DNA from: Roseiarcus sp963813555
Lineage (GTDB): Bacteria > Pseudomonadota > Alphaproteobacteria > Rhizobiales > Beijerinckiaceae
Reading direction: 5' to 3'
Assembly: GCA_963813555.1 (NCBI GenBank)
Contig: CAWEZX010000011.1
Span: forward strand, 124,001 to 188,000
Length of the DNA stretch: 64,000 bases
Shown piece by piece: positions 1-9,418 of the stretch. Each line of letters opens with the position of its first letter. Positions within the stretch are counted from its first letter, which is position 1. The notes beneath the pieces were generated by a model. It saw nothing but the letters and a program-made list of their open reading frames with translations. It did not search any database and had not been told where the DNA came from. The translations under genes and the position numbers were made by a program.

Positions 1-1
1 G

Positions 2-574
2 AGCACGACGCTCAAGAGCCTGATGGGCATTGTCACGCGGCGCACCGGCAGCATCAAGCTCGAGGGCGTTGAGCTCGTCGCCCAAAGGGCTCACAGCATC
101 GCCCGTCTCGGCATACAGCTTGTGCACGAGGATCGGCGCATCTTTGGCAGCCTGAGCGTCGAAGAGAACATCATCCTCGCGGGGCTAACCGCCAAGAACA
201 AATGGCCGCTCGAGCGCATTTACGAAATGTTTCCCCGGCTCAAGGAGCGGCGCACCAGCCGCGGCACTGACCTTTCCGGGGGCGAGCAGCAGATGTTGGC
301 GATTGCGCGCGCTCTCGTGCGCGATCCAAAGATCATCCTGCTTGACGAGCCTTTCGAGGGGCTTGCCCCGGTCATCGTCCAGGATCTGGTCCATACGTGC
401 CGCGAGCTGGCGCGGACCGGGCAGACGATCGTGTTGGTCGAACAGAATCTGGCCGCGACGTTAGCGTTGGCGGGGCGAGTCTACATCATCAACAACGGCC
501 ATATCGCGCATGAAGGCCCCGCCGCGGAGATAAAGGCGCAGCCCGAGCTTCTGCAGCGCTATCTCGGCGTCTAG
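2..574 (+). CDS. Branched-chain amino acid-type ABC transporter ATP-binding protein (LivF-like), 5' end cut by the window
   Basis: Cytoplasmic ATPase of a high-affinity branched-chain amino acid or amide/urea type ABC importer. The frame is open from the first base and begins with Ser-Thr-Thr-Leu, the residues that follow the Walker A GKS, so the start lies outside the window. Visible motifs are the signature LSGGEQQML, Walker B IILLDEPFEGLAP and the H-loop region VLVEQN. The short C-terminus ending RYLGV is typical of LivF rather than LivG. Partner genes would lie upstream, outside the window. Substrate cannot be read from this subunit. Confidence 0.9.
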   Translation, partial: STTLKSLMGIVTRRTGSIKLEGVELVAQRAHSIARLGIQLVHEDRRIFGSLSVEENIILAGLTAKNKWPLERIYEMFPRLKERRTSRGTDLSGGEQQMLAIARALVRDPKIILLDEPFEGLAPVIVQDLVHTCRELARTGQTIVLVEQNLAATLALAGRVYIINNGHIAHEGPAAEIKAQPELLQRYLGV

Positions 575-707
575 TCCGGAACAGCACGAATAGCCGTTGA
601 TCAAGACGCCCTTGGAGCCGAGCTTGAGACGGCGCGCTCCAGCCGTGCCAGCCCCGCGACGCCGAAGTTCGACTGGCGCGCCTCGCCGATCATGGTCATG
701 GGTCCAA

Positions 708-2315
708 TCATTCCGGACCCGCGTGACTGGCTTTCTCCGCCACGGAGCGTTTCATAAACAACACCGCGAACGCGACCACAAACGTCAACACAGCCGCCAT
801 CCAAAAGGTGTCAAAGAAAGCCAGCGAGGACGCCTGCTGCTGACGCAGATTTTCGAGTTGCTGCACAGCCAGTTGCTGGGAGGCGACTGGATCGCCGTTT
901 TGTTGAATGAAGAACGCCTGAGCCCGCGCGAGAAAGTTGCTGGCGGCTGGATTGAGGGGATCAAGATACTCCCCAAGCCGCAGCGCGTGAAACTGATCGC
1001 GCCGCTCTTGGAAGGTCTGGGACAGCGACACTCCGACGCTGCCCCCCTCGTTGCGTAAGAGACTAAATAGGCCAATGGCCGCCCCGCGCAACGCGAGCGG
1101 CGTATAGAGGTACGCGGCCACGTTCGCCGGAGCAAAACATACCGAAAGCCCCAGGACCAGAAGCACTCGGGGCCAAATCGCCTGGCCTGGGCTGATGTCG
1201 AGGTTGAGTTGGGACATCCAATAGTTTCCCGCGGTCATGATCAGGAGCCCTGCGCCGATCAGCCATCGCGCATCCACCTTGAGGCCGATCAGGCGGCCGA
1301 CGATCGGCATCGCCACGACGGCAAAGATTCCGGAAGGCGACATCACCAACCCGGTGCTCAGCGCATCATAACCAAACAGGGTTTGCAGCAGACCAAGCAA
1401 TGACTTGGTGGCTGCAAAGAGCGCAACGTAAGCGAAAAAGATGATGATGCAGCAGGCCGCAAAGTTGCGTTCGTTCAACGCGCGAAAATTGACCACGGGA
1501 TTGCGGTGACGCAACTCCCAGAAGATCAAGGCAACCAGACCCACCCCAAATGCGATGACGAGTGTCTGGACTCGCCAGAATGGATCCCCCAGCCAGTCCC
1601 ACTCCTGACCCTTGCTCAGCACCACTTCCCACGAGATTATGACAATGGCCAGAAGCGACAAGCCGACCGCGTCAAAATCGAACGGCTGCTTTTTCAACTC
1701 TGCACGGTGGGCGACGAGATAATCCGGATCGCGAAGCAGGGCGTAACATGCGCCGAGCGCCACGAGACCGACGGGCACGTTGATCAAGAACACCCAGCGC
1801 CAATTGTAAGTGTCCGTTATCCAACCGCCCAAGGTCGGACCGACCACCGGCGCAATCAGCACGGCAAAGCCGAACAGCGTCATGGCTACGCCTTGCCTCT
1901 CCCGCGGGAAGGCGTCCAGCAATATCCCCTGACTGCCGGGTTGCAGACCGCCGCCCGCGAGACCCTGGATGACGCGGAACAGGATCAGCTGACCCAGACT
2001 GCCAGCCAGTCCGCACATCAACGAACTGAGGGTGAATATTGCTATCGACCCCAGGAAGTAGTTGCGGCGACCGAGGTGAGCGCTCAACCAGCCAGTGATC
2101 GGCAGGATGAAGGCGTTGGCGGCAAGATAGCTGGTGATGACCCACTCGGCGTCGTCGGAGGCGGCCGAGAGGCCTCCCGCGATGTAGCGCAGCGACACCA
2201 GCGCGACGGTGGTGTCGAGCACCTCCATGAACGCTGGCACGACGACTATGACAGCGACCACCCAGGGGTTCCGGGCAACATGGGATCCGGCGGGCGAAAG
2301 CGCCGCGGCTGTCAC
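708..2315 (-). CDS. EmrB/QacA-type (DHA2) MFS drug efflux permease
   Basis: Inner-membrane proton-drug antiporter of the 14-helix DHA2 family. The 535-residue length and repeated hydrophobic segments fit. The MFS motif region GWLSAHLGRRNYF follows helix 2, and the N-terminal VVPAFMEVLDTTVALV is typical of EmrB. The start is a GTG that overlaps the stop of the upstream membrane-fusion gene (GTGA), so the two are translationally coupled. With EmrA and an outer-membrane channel such proteins form a tripartite pump. Because the emrA partner here is broken, the pump may not work unless that damage is a sequence error. The substrate is unknown. Confidence 0.9.
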   Translation of the reverse strand: MTAAALSPAGSHVARNPWVVAVIVVVPAFMEVLDTTVALVSLRYIAGGLSAASDDAEWVITSYLAANAFILPITGWLSAHLGRRNYFLGSIAIFTLSSLMCGLAGSLGQLILFRVIQGLAGGGLQPGSQGILLDAFPRERQGVAMTLFGFAVLIAPVVGPTLGGWITDTYNWRWVFLINVPVGLVALGACYALLRDPDYLVAHRAELKKQPFDFDAVGLSLLAIVIISWEVVLSKGQEWDWLGDPFWRVQTLVIAFGVGLVALIFWELRHRNPVVNFRALNERNFAACCIIIFFAYVALFAATKSLLGLLQTLFGYDALSTGLVMSPSGIFAVVAMPIVGRLIGLKVDARWLIGAGLLIMTAGNYWMSQLNLDISPGQAIWPRVLLVLGLSVCFAPANVAAYLYTPLALRGAAIGLFSLLRNEGGSVGVSLSQTFQERRDQFHALRLGEYLDPLNPAASNFLARAQAFFIQQNGDPVASQQLAVQQLENLRQQQASSLAFFDTFWMAAVLTFVVAFAVLFMKRSVAEKASHAGPE

Positions 2316-3839
2316 TTGTTTGCGCCCGCCGGGTTCTTGGTCGAACCCCCCGTTTGTGGTTCAGGCACAGACGTCTGCAAAAACTTGCCGGCGTCGGGTC
2401 CGGTGGGCGGCTTGTTGAAGTAGACGTAGGGAACAACCGACGTGCCGATAAACAGCGGGCTCTTGTCTGGATCGTAGTTCTCGAGGTCGATCCGAACCGG
2501 CAGTCGCTGTACCACCTTGATGAAGTTGCCCGTAGCGTTCTCCGGCGGCAGCAGCGCCAAGGTCGATCCGGTTCCCATGGTGAAGCCGGAAATGCGCCCC
2601 TTGAACACATGGCGGCCGCCATACATGTCGGTATAGAGATCGACAGGCTGGCCGATACGCAGATCGCTGAGCTGCGTTTCCTTGAAATTGGCGTCGATCC
2701 AGATTTCATTGAGCGAGCGGATCGCCATGAGAGCCTGGCCAACCTGGATGTTGTCGCCCGGATTGACGTTGCGACGCGTGATGACCCCGTCAATCTCCGC
2801 GACGACGTCGCAGTAGCGAAGGTCAAGCTCCGCCTGGTCGAGATCGCGCTCAGCGACCTCAAGCTTGGCCTCGGCCTGCTTGACGTCGGGCGCGTCGGCC
2901 GCCAGCCGAGCGAAGGTGCTGTTGACGTCGCCTTCCTTTACGAACGCCTCGACCATCTGACGGGGCCCCTCGTCGAACGAATGGATGACGCCGAGTTGAG
3001 CCGCACTCTAAATCATCGCCGCCTGCGCCTGGAGCACAGATGAAAAGGTCTGATCCAGATCGGGCGGAACCTGGCCGAGATCTTTCTCGTCGGGTTGCGG
3101 CGGTAAACCCAAAGACGCACGGATTTGACGGACATCGGCCAGCGCCGCGACAACGTCCGCGCGCGCCGCCAGCAAGGCGGCCTGCCGACGGTCGTACTCC
3201 GACCGGGGAACATCGTTCGTCACCACCAATTTGGCAGCCCGGTCGAAATCAAGCTGAGCCAGCACGAGCTCGGCGCGAACTCTTGTCGACACCGGCGACG
3301 CGGGCGCGCAGCAGGGCGACCTGGTTATCGACGTCCTCCATGGCGTGCTCCAGCGCCCGGCGCCGGCTCATGGCCTCCGCTTCGATGCCGCGTACTTTGG
3401 ACTTGGCCACTTGTAGGTCTGCCGTCGCCGTATCGACGGCCGCCTTTTTGATCGCGACCGCGATCTGAAAAGGCTCCTTGTCCAGTTGGACGAGAAGGTC
3501 GCCTTTGCGCACCCGATAGTTGTCGTCCACCAGAACCCGCGAAACCTGGCCCCTGACGCGGGCGGCGACGAACGTCACGTGACCGTTGACGTATGCATCG
3601 TCCGTCGAAACCGTGTTGAGGGTCGTCTGGACCCAGGGAACGCCGAACCAAAGGGCGCCGGCCAGGACGAGAACGCCCAGCGCGCCAAGCAGCATCTTTC
3701 GCCGCGGGCTGGCCTTCGGCTTCTCTGGTGGGACTCCCGCAGCGCCAGAAGGGTTCGGTGGAGTTGCCGCCGGATCGGCGTTGCGAGCCGAAGTGGGCTT
3801 GGCGCCCTGTTCCGTCGTCTCGCTGCTCTGCTCGCTCAT
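2312..3839 (-). pseudogene. Membrane-fusion protein (HlyD/EmrA family), frameshifted and with an internal stop
   Basis: Periplasmic adaptor of the EmrAB-type pump. The N-terminus carries a Pro-rich cytoplasmic tail, one membrane helix (LLGALGVLVLAGALWFGV) and the family motif STDDAYVNGHV. The frame is lost at about 3276-3292 and continues in another frame with LAQLDFDRAAKL. An in-frame TAG at 3008-3010 then follows QAQAAMI, where family members usually carry a Gln. After it the frame continues with SAAQLGV to the C-terminal beta domain (DLRYCDVVAEIDG). The remaining length matches a full-size EmrA. Two independent lesions favour a true pseudogene, although the stop is a single C-to-T change and the frameshift is one base. 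Confidence 0.85.
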
Positions 3840-4246
3840 GGCGGATTCCCGTCATCGAACGGATGAATGACAACTCACCCTAACATCACGCAGGCTATTC
3901 CTTTGGACGCCCGGCCCTAAGTGCGATCACAAACGCGTGAAGCCTCCCCGGTTTGTTCTAAGACACTCTCCTTGATTGCGGCGCCAATTCCCGGCGCGGC
4001 GCGGCCCGCCGCAGCAGGGGCTGGTCCTCATCGATGAGTTCTGAGCGCGCCATGTCCCCAATCGGTCGTTAGCGCGTGGACGTTTCTCGACTACCCGCTG
4101 AATGCTTTTCTTTTGAATGGCCCAAAGCAGTTGACGTCCCGCTTGACGTTCCGCAGCCAAGCGCGGGCGTCATTCCTTTCGTGGACGCGGAGCGGGCGAC
4201 CTACATAACCGGCCGCTGCAAATCGCAAGCGGCGACGTTGTGTCGG
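3840..4246. other. Intergenic, no gene recognised
   Basis: About 400 bases between the emrA start and the 3' end of the carbonic anhydrase-like gene. It should hold the emrAB promoter. The short open frames here show no recognisable protein family and I see no clear terminator or operator. Confidence 0.5.
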
Positions 4247-4750
4247 TCATCCGTGCTTGACTTCCCGCAACCGACCTGTGTCGACCTCGAAAATGAAGCC
4301 TCGAATGGGTATATCCTTGGCGATCCACGGATGTGCGCGGACTTTCTCGATCTGCGCCCGAGTGTTCTCCTCAGGATCCTTGAAGGAAAAGAGGCGCATC
4401 GGGACAGGCGTGGCGTCGCCCGTTTCTCGGGCGAGCTTGTCGTTCAGCTCCTTGTCCGTGAAGGTTGTGAACCCGCAGCCCGTGTGGTTGAGGAGCATGA
4501 TCTCCTTGCTACCCAGGACCCGCGTGGAAACGACAAGTTCTCCTAGCACGTCGTCGGTGACGGCCGGCCCGCCGGTGCGGATGACGTCCATATCCGCAAT
4601 CTTCAATCCAAGGATCCCCTCGAGGTCCGAGAGCCGCGGGTCCATGCAGGTTACGATCGCGATCTTGGGCTGCGGGCGCCCGCCCAGCTTCGGATCGTAC
4701 CTCCTTGCGAATTGCTCATTGGCCTTCAGGGCCTGATCGATAAGGCTCAT
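4247..4750 (-). CDS. Beta-carbonic anhydrase-like zinc protein
   Basis: Small cytoplasmic protein of the beta-carbonic anhydrase fold (167 residues), which interconverts CO2 and bicarbonate. The zinc-site motifs are both present: TCMDPRL (Cys, Asp and Arg) near residue 35 and HTGCGF (His and Cys) near residue 90. A GTG one codon upstream is possible. I chose the ATG at 4750 because GGAGG lies five bases before it. The protein is short, like the YbcF/Rv1284-type group, whose activity is not always carbonic anhydration. It stands alone, divergent from the MOSC-reductase fusion about 100 bases away. Confidence 0.85.
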   Translation of the reverse strand: MSLIDQALKANEQFARRYDPKLGGRPQPKIAIVTCMDPRLSDLEGILGLKIADMDVIRTGGPAVTDDVLGELVVSTRVLGSKEIMLLNHTGCGFTTFTDKELNDKLARETGDATPVPMRLFSFKDPEENTRAQIEKVRAHPWIAKDIPIRGFIFEVDTGRLREVKHG

Positions 4751-4855
4751 CACCGCCTCCCATTCCGATCAGGCCGGTGCGGTTCCGGTCGGCGTCGGGA
4801 TCTTTCGGTGTCGGAGGCGCTCGATCCGGCGGACGGCATGGTCTAGGCTGACGAC

Positions 4856-6604
4856 ATGGCGCGATTGTTGTCGGTCAATGTCGGTCTGCCACGCGACATT
4901 GTGTGGAGAGGTATGACGGTGCACACCGGCATCTGGAAGGATCCGGTGCAGGGACGCTGTCGCGTCGGTAGGTTGAACCTAGACGGAGACGGTCAGGGCG
5001 ATCTCGCGGGGCACGGAGGGAAGTGGCGCGCGGTCTTCGTCTACCAAATCGAGTCCTATCGCTACTGGCAGGAACAGCTCCGACGGACCGACCTTGTCTA
5101 CGGACAATTCGGCGAGAACTTCACAGTTGAAGGCTTCCCTGACGACGGCGTCTATATCGGCGATCGTTATCGGATTGGCAGCGCTCTGTTCGAGGTCACG
5201 CAGCCCAGGGTGACTTGCTACCGCGTCGGCATTCGCATGAACGAGCCTCGCATGGCGGCGTTCCTGACGTCCAGCGGGCGGCCCGGATTCTACTTCCGCG
5301 TCCTCGAGGAAGGCGAGGTCGGCGCCGGCGACGAGATCGTAAAGGTCGATGAGGGTAAGGAGAGGATGTCGGTCGCCGAGGTCAACGCGCTGCTCTATTT
5401 ACCTCAGCGCCCGCGCGATCGACTGGAGTGCGCCTCGCAGATTGCGGCGCTACCGCCTGGATGGCGGTCGTCGTTCATTGCTTTGCTAGGTAGTCGGTCG
5501 GACGGCAATGCGGGACTCGCGCCGGCATCAGCTGCGCACCCGACCGCGCCGGGATTCCGCCCGCTGAAGGTAACGGCGATTGACGAGGAATTGGCCGATG
5601 TCGTGTCGCTGACGATCCAGTGCGCCGACGGCGAGCCGCTGTCAGAAGCGCTGTCAGGCCAGTACGTGGTGCTGCGCCTTCCAGGCAGCGGCGGCGCGCC
5701 GCTCTTTCGCAGCTACTCGCTTTCGGGACCCGTCTCGACGGATCGCTATCGGATCAGCGTGAAGATCGAGCCGAACGGTACGGCCGGCGCCTACCTAAGG
5801 GACCATGTGCGGGTGGGCAATGTTCTCGAGGTCAGTTCGCCGCGTGGCAGCTTCGTCCTGCAGTCCGGCGAGGGGCCCGTGGTGCTCCTCAGCGCGGGGA
5901 TCGGAGCGACGCCCGTCCTGGCGATGCTTTACGCCATGTCGTCGGCGCATTCGACACGCCCGGTGCTGTGGCTGCACGCCGCACGCGACGGAAAGCACTT
6001 TCCGTTCGCGGCCGAGGTTCGGCGCCTTGTCTCGAGCCTGGCCCGCGCCCGTAGCTATGTCTGTTTCAGCCGACCGGAGGCCGCTGACCGGCTTGGAACG
6101 GACTTTGACGCCGCAGGCTATCTCTCGCGGGCGGTGTTCGACGAAGTCAGACTGACGCCGGATGTCGACGTCTACTTATGCGGGCCGACCCACTTCATGG
6201 CCGACATGAGAGCGGCCCTAACGGAGCTCGGCGTCCGGCCGGATTGTATTCACGTCGAGATCTTCAACGGCGGCGAATCGTTGACGCCGGGGGTTGTCGG
6301 CGCTGCGACGAAGACTCCGCATCGGCCGCGGGTCGACCCGAAAACCGGCCCCCTCGTCTCGTTCGCGCGTAGCGGCGTAACCGCCCATTGGAATCCGTCG
6401 GCCTACCAGAGCGTGTTGGAACTCGCCGAGGCGTGCGACGTTCCGGTGCGCTGGGCGTGCCGGACCGGCGTCTGCCACACCTGTGAGAGCGGTCTCGTCT
6501 GTGGAAAGGTCGCGTACGAGCCTCAGCCGCTCGACCTGCCAGCGACCGGCAATCTGCTCGTCTGCTGTTCGCGCCCGGTCGGCGACGTCGTTGTCGATCT
6601 GTGA
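4856..6604 (+). CDS. MOSC domain-ferredoxin reductase-2Fe-2S ferredoxin fusion protein
   Basis: A 582-residue fusion. Residues 1 to about 215 form a MOSC domain plus 3-alpha domain, as in YiiM, with GQFGENF and the potential molybdenum-cofactor cysteine in VTCYRVGIR. Residues about 230-480 are a flavin reductase module: FRSYSLSG binds flavin and GIGATPVLAML binds NAD(P). The C-terminus is a plant-type [2Fe-2S] ferredoxin with cysteines at 535, 540, 543 and about 570 (CRTGVCHTC, LLVCCSRP). It probably passes electrons from NAD(P)H through flavin and Fe-S to a Mo-cofactor-linked reduction, such as of N-hydroxylated compounds. The arrangement is known in proteobacteria, but the physiological substrate is not. 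Confidence 0.88.
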   Translation: MARLLSVNVGLPRDIVWRGMTVHTGIWKDPVQGRCRVGRLNLDGDGQGDLAGHGGKWRAVFVYQIESYRYWQEQLRRTDLVYGQFGENFTVEGFPDDGVYIGDRYRIGSALFEVTQPRVTCYRVGIRMNEPRMAAFLTSSGRPGFYFRVLEEGEVGAGDEIVKVDEGKERMSVAEVNALLYLPQRPRDRLECASQIAALPPGWRSSFIALLGSRSDGNAGLAPASAAHPTAPGFRPLKVTAIDEELADVVSLTIQCADGEPLSEALSGQYVVLRLPGSGGAPLFRSYSLSGPVSTDRYRISVKIEPNGTAGAYLRDHVRVGNVLEVSSPRGSFVLQSGEGPVVLLSAGIGATPVLAMLYAMSSAHSTRPVLWLHAARDGKHFPFAAEVRRLVSSLARARSYVCFSRPEAADRLGTDFDAAGYLSRAVFDEVRLTPDVDVYLCGPTHFMADMRAALTELGVRPDCIHVEIFNGGESLTPGVVGAATKTPHRPRVDPKTGPLVSFARSGVTAHWNPSAYQSVLELAEACDVPVRWACRTGVCHTCESGLVCGKVAYEPQPLDLPATGNLLVCCSRPVGDVVVDL

Positions 6605-6967
6605 CGAGCAGGTCTCCTACCGCAGTCCCTCGCCAACCTGCAGGGCAGCGGGTCCGAGAGTGTCGGCGCCGGCTGTGATGCGTCCTTCACGCTTCTCGTT
6701 AGACGGATCCGCAAGACAGACCCGCGGAGGTCCCTCCTGGCGGCCAAGGGGCGTTGGCCGCCTTCGCACGAACTTTCGTCGCAATGGCCGATCGGCTTCG
6801 CAAACCCGACTAGCTGCGCCGATCGCACGTTGCTCCGCCGACGATCTTGCGCCAATCTCAACCCCACACTCCAGCTCCAAATGGATGAACGTCAGGGGTC
6901 ACAGCACTCAAAGCCAACGCCGGCCGCGATCGCTATCGGAAGTGCGGAAAATAGGCGGCAATCGACG
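6605..6967. other. Intergenic, probably degenerate DNA next to the IS630 remnant
   Basis: About 360 bases between the MOSC fusion and the recognisable transposase. No protein or RNA family is evident. The 5' end and left inverted repeat of the IS630 element would be expected here, but I cannot identify them. Confidence 0.4.
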
Positions 6968-7656
6968 TTGAGCCGCGTGCTGCGCAAGACGGGTTATCGC
7001 AAGCTCTCGGCTCGCCCTCGCCATCACGCCCAGGCGGAAGGCGCAATTGAGGACTTGAAAAAAGTCTTCCCGAGCGCCTGGAAGAGATCAGCCGCGAGAA
7101 CGGCGTCGCTCCCGACGCCATAGAGGTCTGGTTCGCCGACGTCCCTCGACAAGCTCAGGATGAGGGCGCGCATCGGCCAGAAGAACAAGATCACCCGCCG
7201 TTGGGCCAAGCGCGGAACGCGTCCGAGCGCTCCCAGAGATCAGCGAACCGCCTCCGCTTATATATTCGGCGCAATCTCCCCCAAGGACGGCAAGGGCGCA
7301 GCCCTCGTCATGCCCCGGTGCGACACCGAAGCCATGAACCTGCGTCTGGCCGAAATCGCCACCCAGATCGCACCGGGCGCGCACGCCGCGCTGCTCGCCG
7401 ATCAGGCCGGCTGGCGTCTCTCCGGCCGCCTGACCGTCCCGCCCAACATCACGCTCATCCCATTGCCGGCAAAAGGCCCGGAGCTGAGCCCGCAGGAAAA
7501 CGTCTGGCAGTTCATGCGCGACAACTGGCTCTCGAACCGAATCTTCAATCCTTCCACGACATCGTCGACCACTGTTGCGACGCCTGGAACAAGCTCATCA
7601 ATCAGCCCTGGCGGATCATGTCCATCGGACTGCGCCAATGGGCCTATGCGTTATGA
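6968..7656 (+). pseudogene. IS630-family transposase remnant, multiply frameshifted
   Basis: DDE transposase fragments lie in at least three frames. The first part reads LSRVLRKTGYRKLSARPRHH up to EDLKK. After a frameshift near 7070 comes RLEEISRENGVAPDAIEVWFAD. At 7141-7166 a short palindromic element interrupts the conserved FxDEARIGQ motif, which contains a catalytic Asp. The frame then resumes as IGQKNKITRRWAKRGTRPS through NPQENVWQF-like sequence. A third shift near 7546 leads to the C-terminus IVDHCCDAWNKLI. The N-terminal helix-turn-helix is missing. The element cannot be active. Confidence 0.88.
7142..7166. repeat. Short palindromic repeat inserted in the IS630 transposase (copy 1)
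   Basis: A 25-base element with CCCTC and GAGGG ends around a core containing CGACAAGCTC. It differs by one base (7157) from the copy at 35660-35684 in dnaE2. Its junctions are clear because the transposase motif on either side is conserved. This sequence type encodes HPELVEG when read on the opposite strand. Confidence 0.75.
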
Positions 7657-7813
7657 TCAGCGAGTCTTGGTGTTAGGATACGCCAAGGACGAAATGACCT
7701 CCCAAGATTTTCGCGCTGCCGCTTCCTCGATCTTGAACGAGAGCGGCCTCCAAAATCCCTGACTCGATCGAAGCGCAGCTTGCCCGTGTCGAGGGCGACG
7801 CTGTACGCCGCGC

Positions 7814-9418
7814 CTATGCTCGCGCCGAGGTTTGGGACGAGCGCGTCCGGTTCCGCCGCGCGGATAGGATACCGGCCAGCAACTGCTCGAGTCGGTCCAT
7901 ATTCACCGGCTTTACAAGACGGTGGTCAAACCCGGATTCGCCCGCGCCCGTGCGAGCGTGGGTTTGACCCCAACCGGTCTGCGCAATGATCACCGTATCG
8001 TCGAAGAGCGTCTGCTCACGAAGCGCGCGACAGACCGCGTAGCCGTCCATGCCGGGCATGTTGATGTCGAGCAGGATCGCATCAGGTCGGTATTCCTGCG
8101 CGATCTGAACCGCGAGCTTACTTTCGTGGACCAGCCGGTAGTTATGGCCAATTGTCTCAAGCATCCAGCCGACGGTTTGCGCTACGTCGAAATTGTCGTC
8201 CACAACCAAAACCTTCAGTGTGGCGTCCTGCCGCGAGACAGGCGAGGAAGGTTCGGCGGCGGCTGATGCCTCTGGCGCGGATTCCGCCACGGGCAGGCGC
8301 AGCCGGAAAGAACTGCCTTTGCCCGGCCCGGCGCTTTCGGCGGCGATTGCGCCGCCATGCATCTCGACCAGCTGCTTCACAAGCGCGAGGCCGATACCGA
8401 GCCCCCCGTGTGAGCGATGCAGGTTGTCGCGAACCTGAATAAAAAGATTAAAGATCTGCGGCAGCATATCGGAGGGTATGCCGACACCATTGTCGGAAAC
8501 TGTTATCAAGATCTCATCAAGGTCGCGTCGCGCCAAAAGAACGATCTTGCCGCCCTCGGGGGTATATTTCGCAGCATTGTTGAGAAGGTTGCTGACGACC
8601 TGAGAAAGTCGCGTTAGGTCAGCGTCGAGCCACACCGGCGCATCAGGCAGGTCGAGCGTGAGTTCGTGGCGCCCCGCGGTGATGAGTGGGTTGCTCGCTT
8701 CGACCGCGGTCTTGAGGATGTCGCTCAATGCGATCTGCTCCTTCCGGAGCTCGATCTTTCCCTGGCTCACCCTCGACACGTCCAGCAGATCGTCGACCAA
8801 GCGCACGAGATGCGAGAGCTGTCGGTCCATCATGTCACGGATCTCTTCCGCGTTCGGCACAGTTGGAGACGCCCGCAGGATGTCGAGCCCATTTCGGATC
8901 GGCGCGAGAGGATTCCGCAACTCATGGGCGAGCATGGCAAGAAATTCGTCCTTGCGCCTATCCGCCTCCATCAGGGCCTCGGCATAGGCCTTGAGTTCGT
9001 CGCGGTGAGCAGCGATCTGATGACGCTGTTGGTAGAGCTCGAAAAACACACTAGCCTTGCTGCGCAGGACGTCCGGCTCGATTGGCTTGTTAAGGAAGTC
9101 CACCGCCCCGGTCTCGTAGCCACGAAACCGACGTTGGCGATCGGCGGCTCCGGCGGTGACAAAGATGATCGGGACACGACGCGTTCGCTCGGTTCCGCGC
9201 ATAAGCTCGGCGAGTTCGTAGCCGTCCATCTCAGGCATCTGAACGTCGAGAATGGCCAGCGCGACGTCACATTGGAGCAGCAGCTCCAGGGCCTCGGTTC
9301 CCGAGCGCGCTTTGAGCAGCACGAGCCCATCACGACGCAGGAGACCCTCTAGCGACAGGAGGTTTTCCTCGAGGTCATCAACCAGTAGAAAATGCACAGG
9401 TCCGATCTCGGACGTCAT
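7814..9418 (-). CDS. Hybrid sensor histidine kinase with receiver domains at both ends
   Basis: A soluble 534-residue signalling protein without obvious membrane helices. The order is receiver (LAILDVQMPEMDG phospho-Asp, FLNKPIEPD), a short coiled linker, HisKA with the H-box FLAMLAHELRNPLAP, HATPase_c (NNAAKYT, DNGVGIP, GLGIGLALV), and a second receiver (AILLDINMPGMDG). The N-terminal receiver suggests it acts downstream of another kinase. It is the last gene of a tight operon, and its ATG overlaps the cheB stop (ATGA). No DNA-binding output is present, so phosphate probably moves to other regulators or to CheB/CheR-linked control. Confidence 0.92.
   Translation of the reverse strand: MTSEIGPVHFLLVDDLEENLLSLEGLLRRDGLVLLKARSGTEALELLLQCDVALAILDVQMPEMDGYELAELMRGTERTRRVPIIFVTAGAADRQRRFRGYETGAVDFLNKPIEPDVLRSKASVFFELYQQRHQIAAHRDELKAYAEALMEADRRKDEFLAMLAHELRNPLAPIRNGLDILRASPTVPNAEEIRDMMDRQLSHLVRLVDDLLDVSRVSQGKIELRKEQIALSDILKTAVEASNPLITAGRHELTLDLPDAPVWLDADLTRLSQVVSNLLNNAAKYTPEGGKIVLLARRDLDEILITVSDNGVGIPSDMLPQIFNLFIQVRDNLHRSHGGLGIGLALVKQLVEMHGGAIAAESAGPGKGSSFRLRLPVAESAPEASAAAEPSSPVSRQDATLKVLVVDDNFDVAQTVGWMLETIGHNYRLVHESKLAVQIAQEYRPDAILLDINMPGMDGYAVCRALREQTLFDDTVIIAQTGWGQTHARTGAGESGFDHRLVKPVNMDRLEQLLAGILSARRNRTRSSQTSARA

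Noticed and set aside
4076..4546. Plus-strand open frame over the carbonic anhydrase gene
   Set aside because: It is antisense to a gene with clear zinc-site motifs and its translation resembles no protein.
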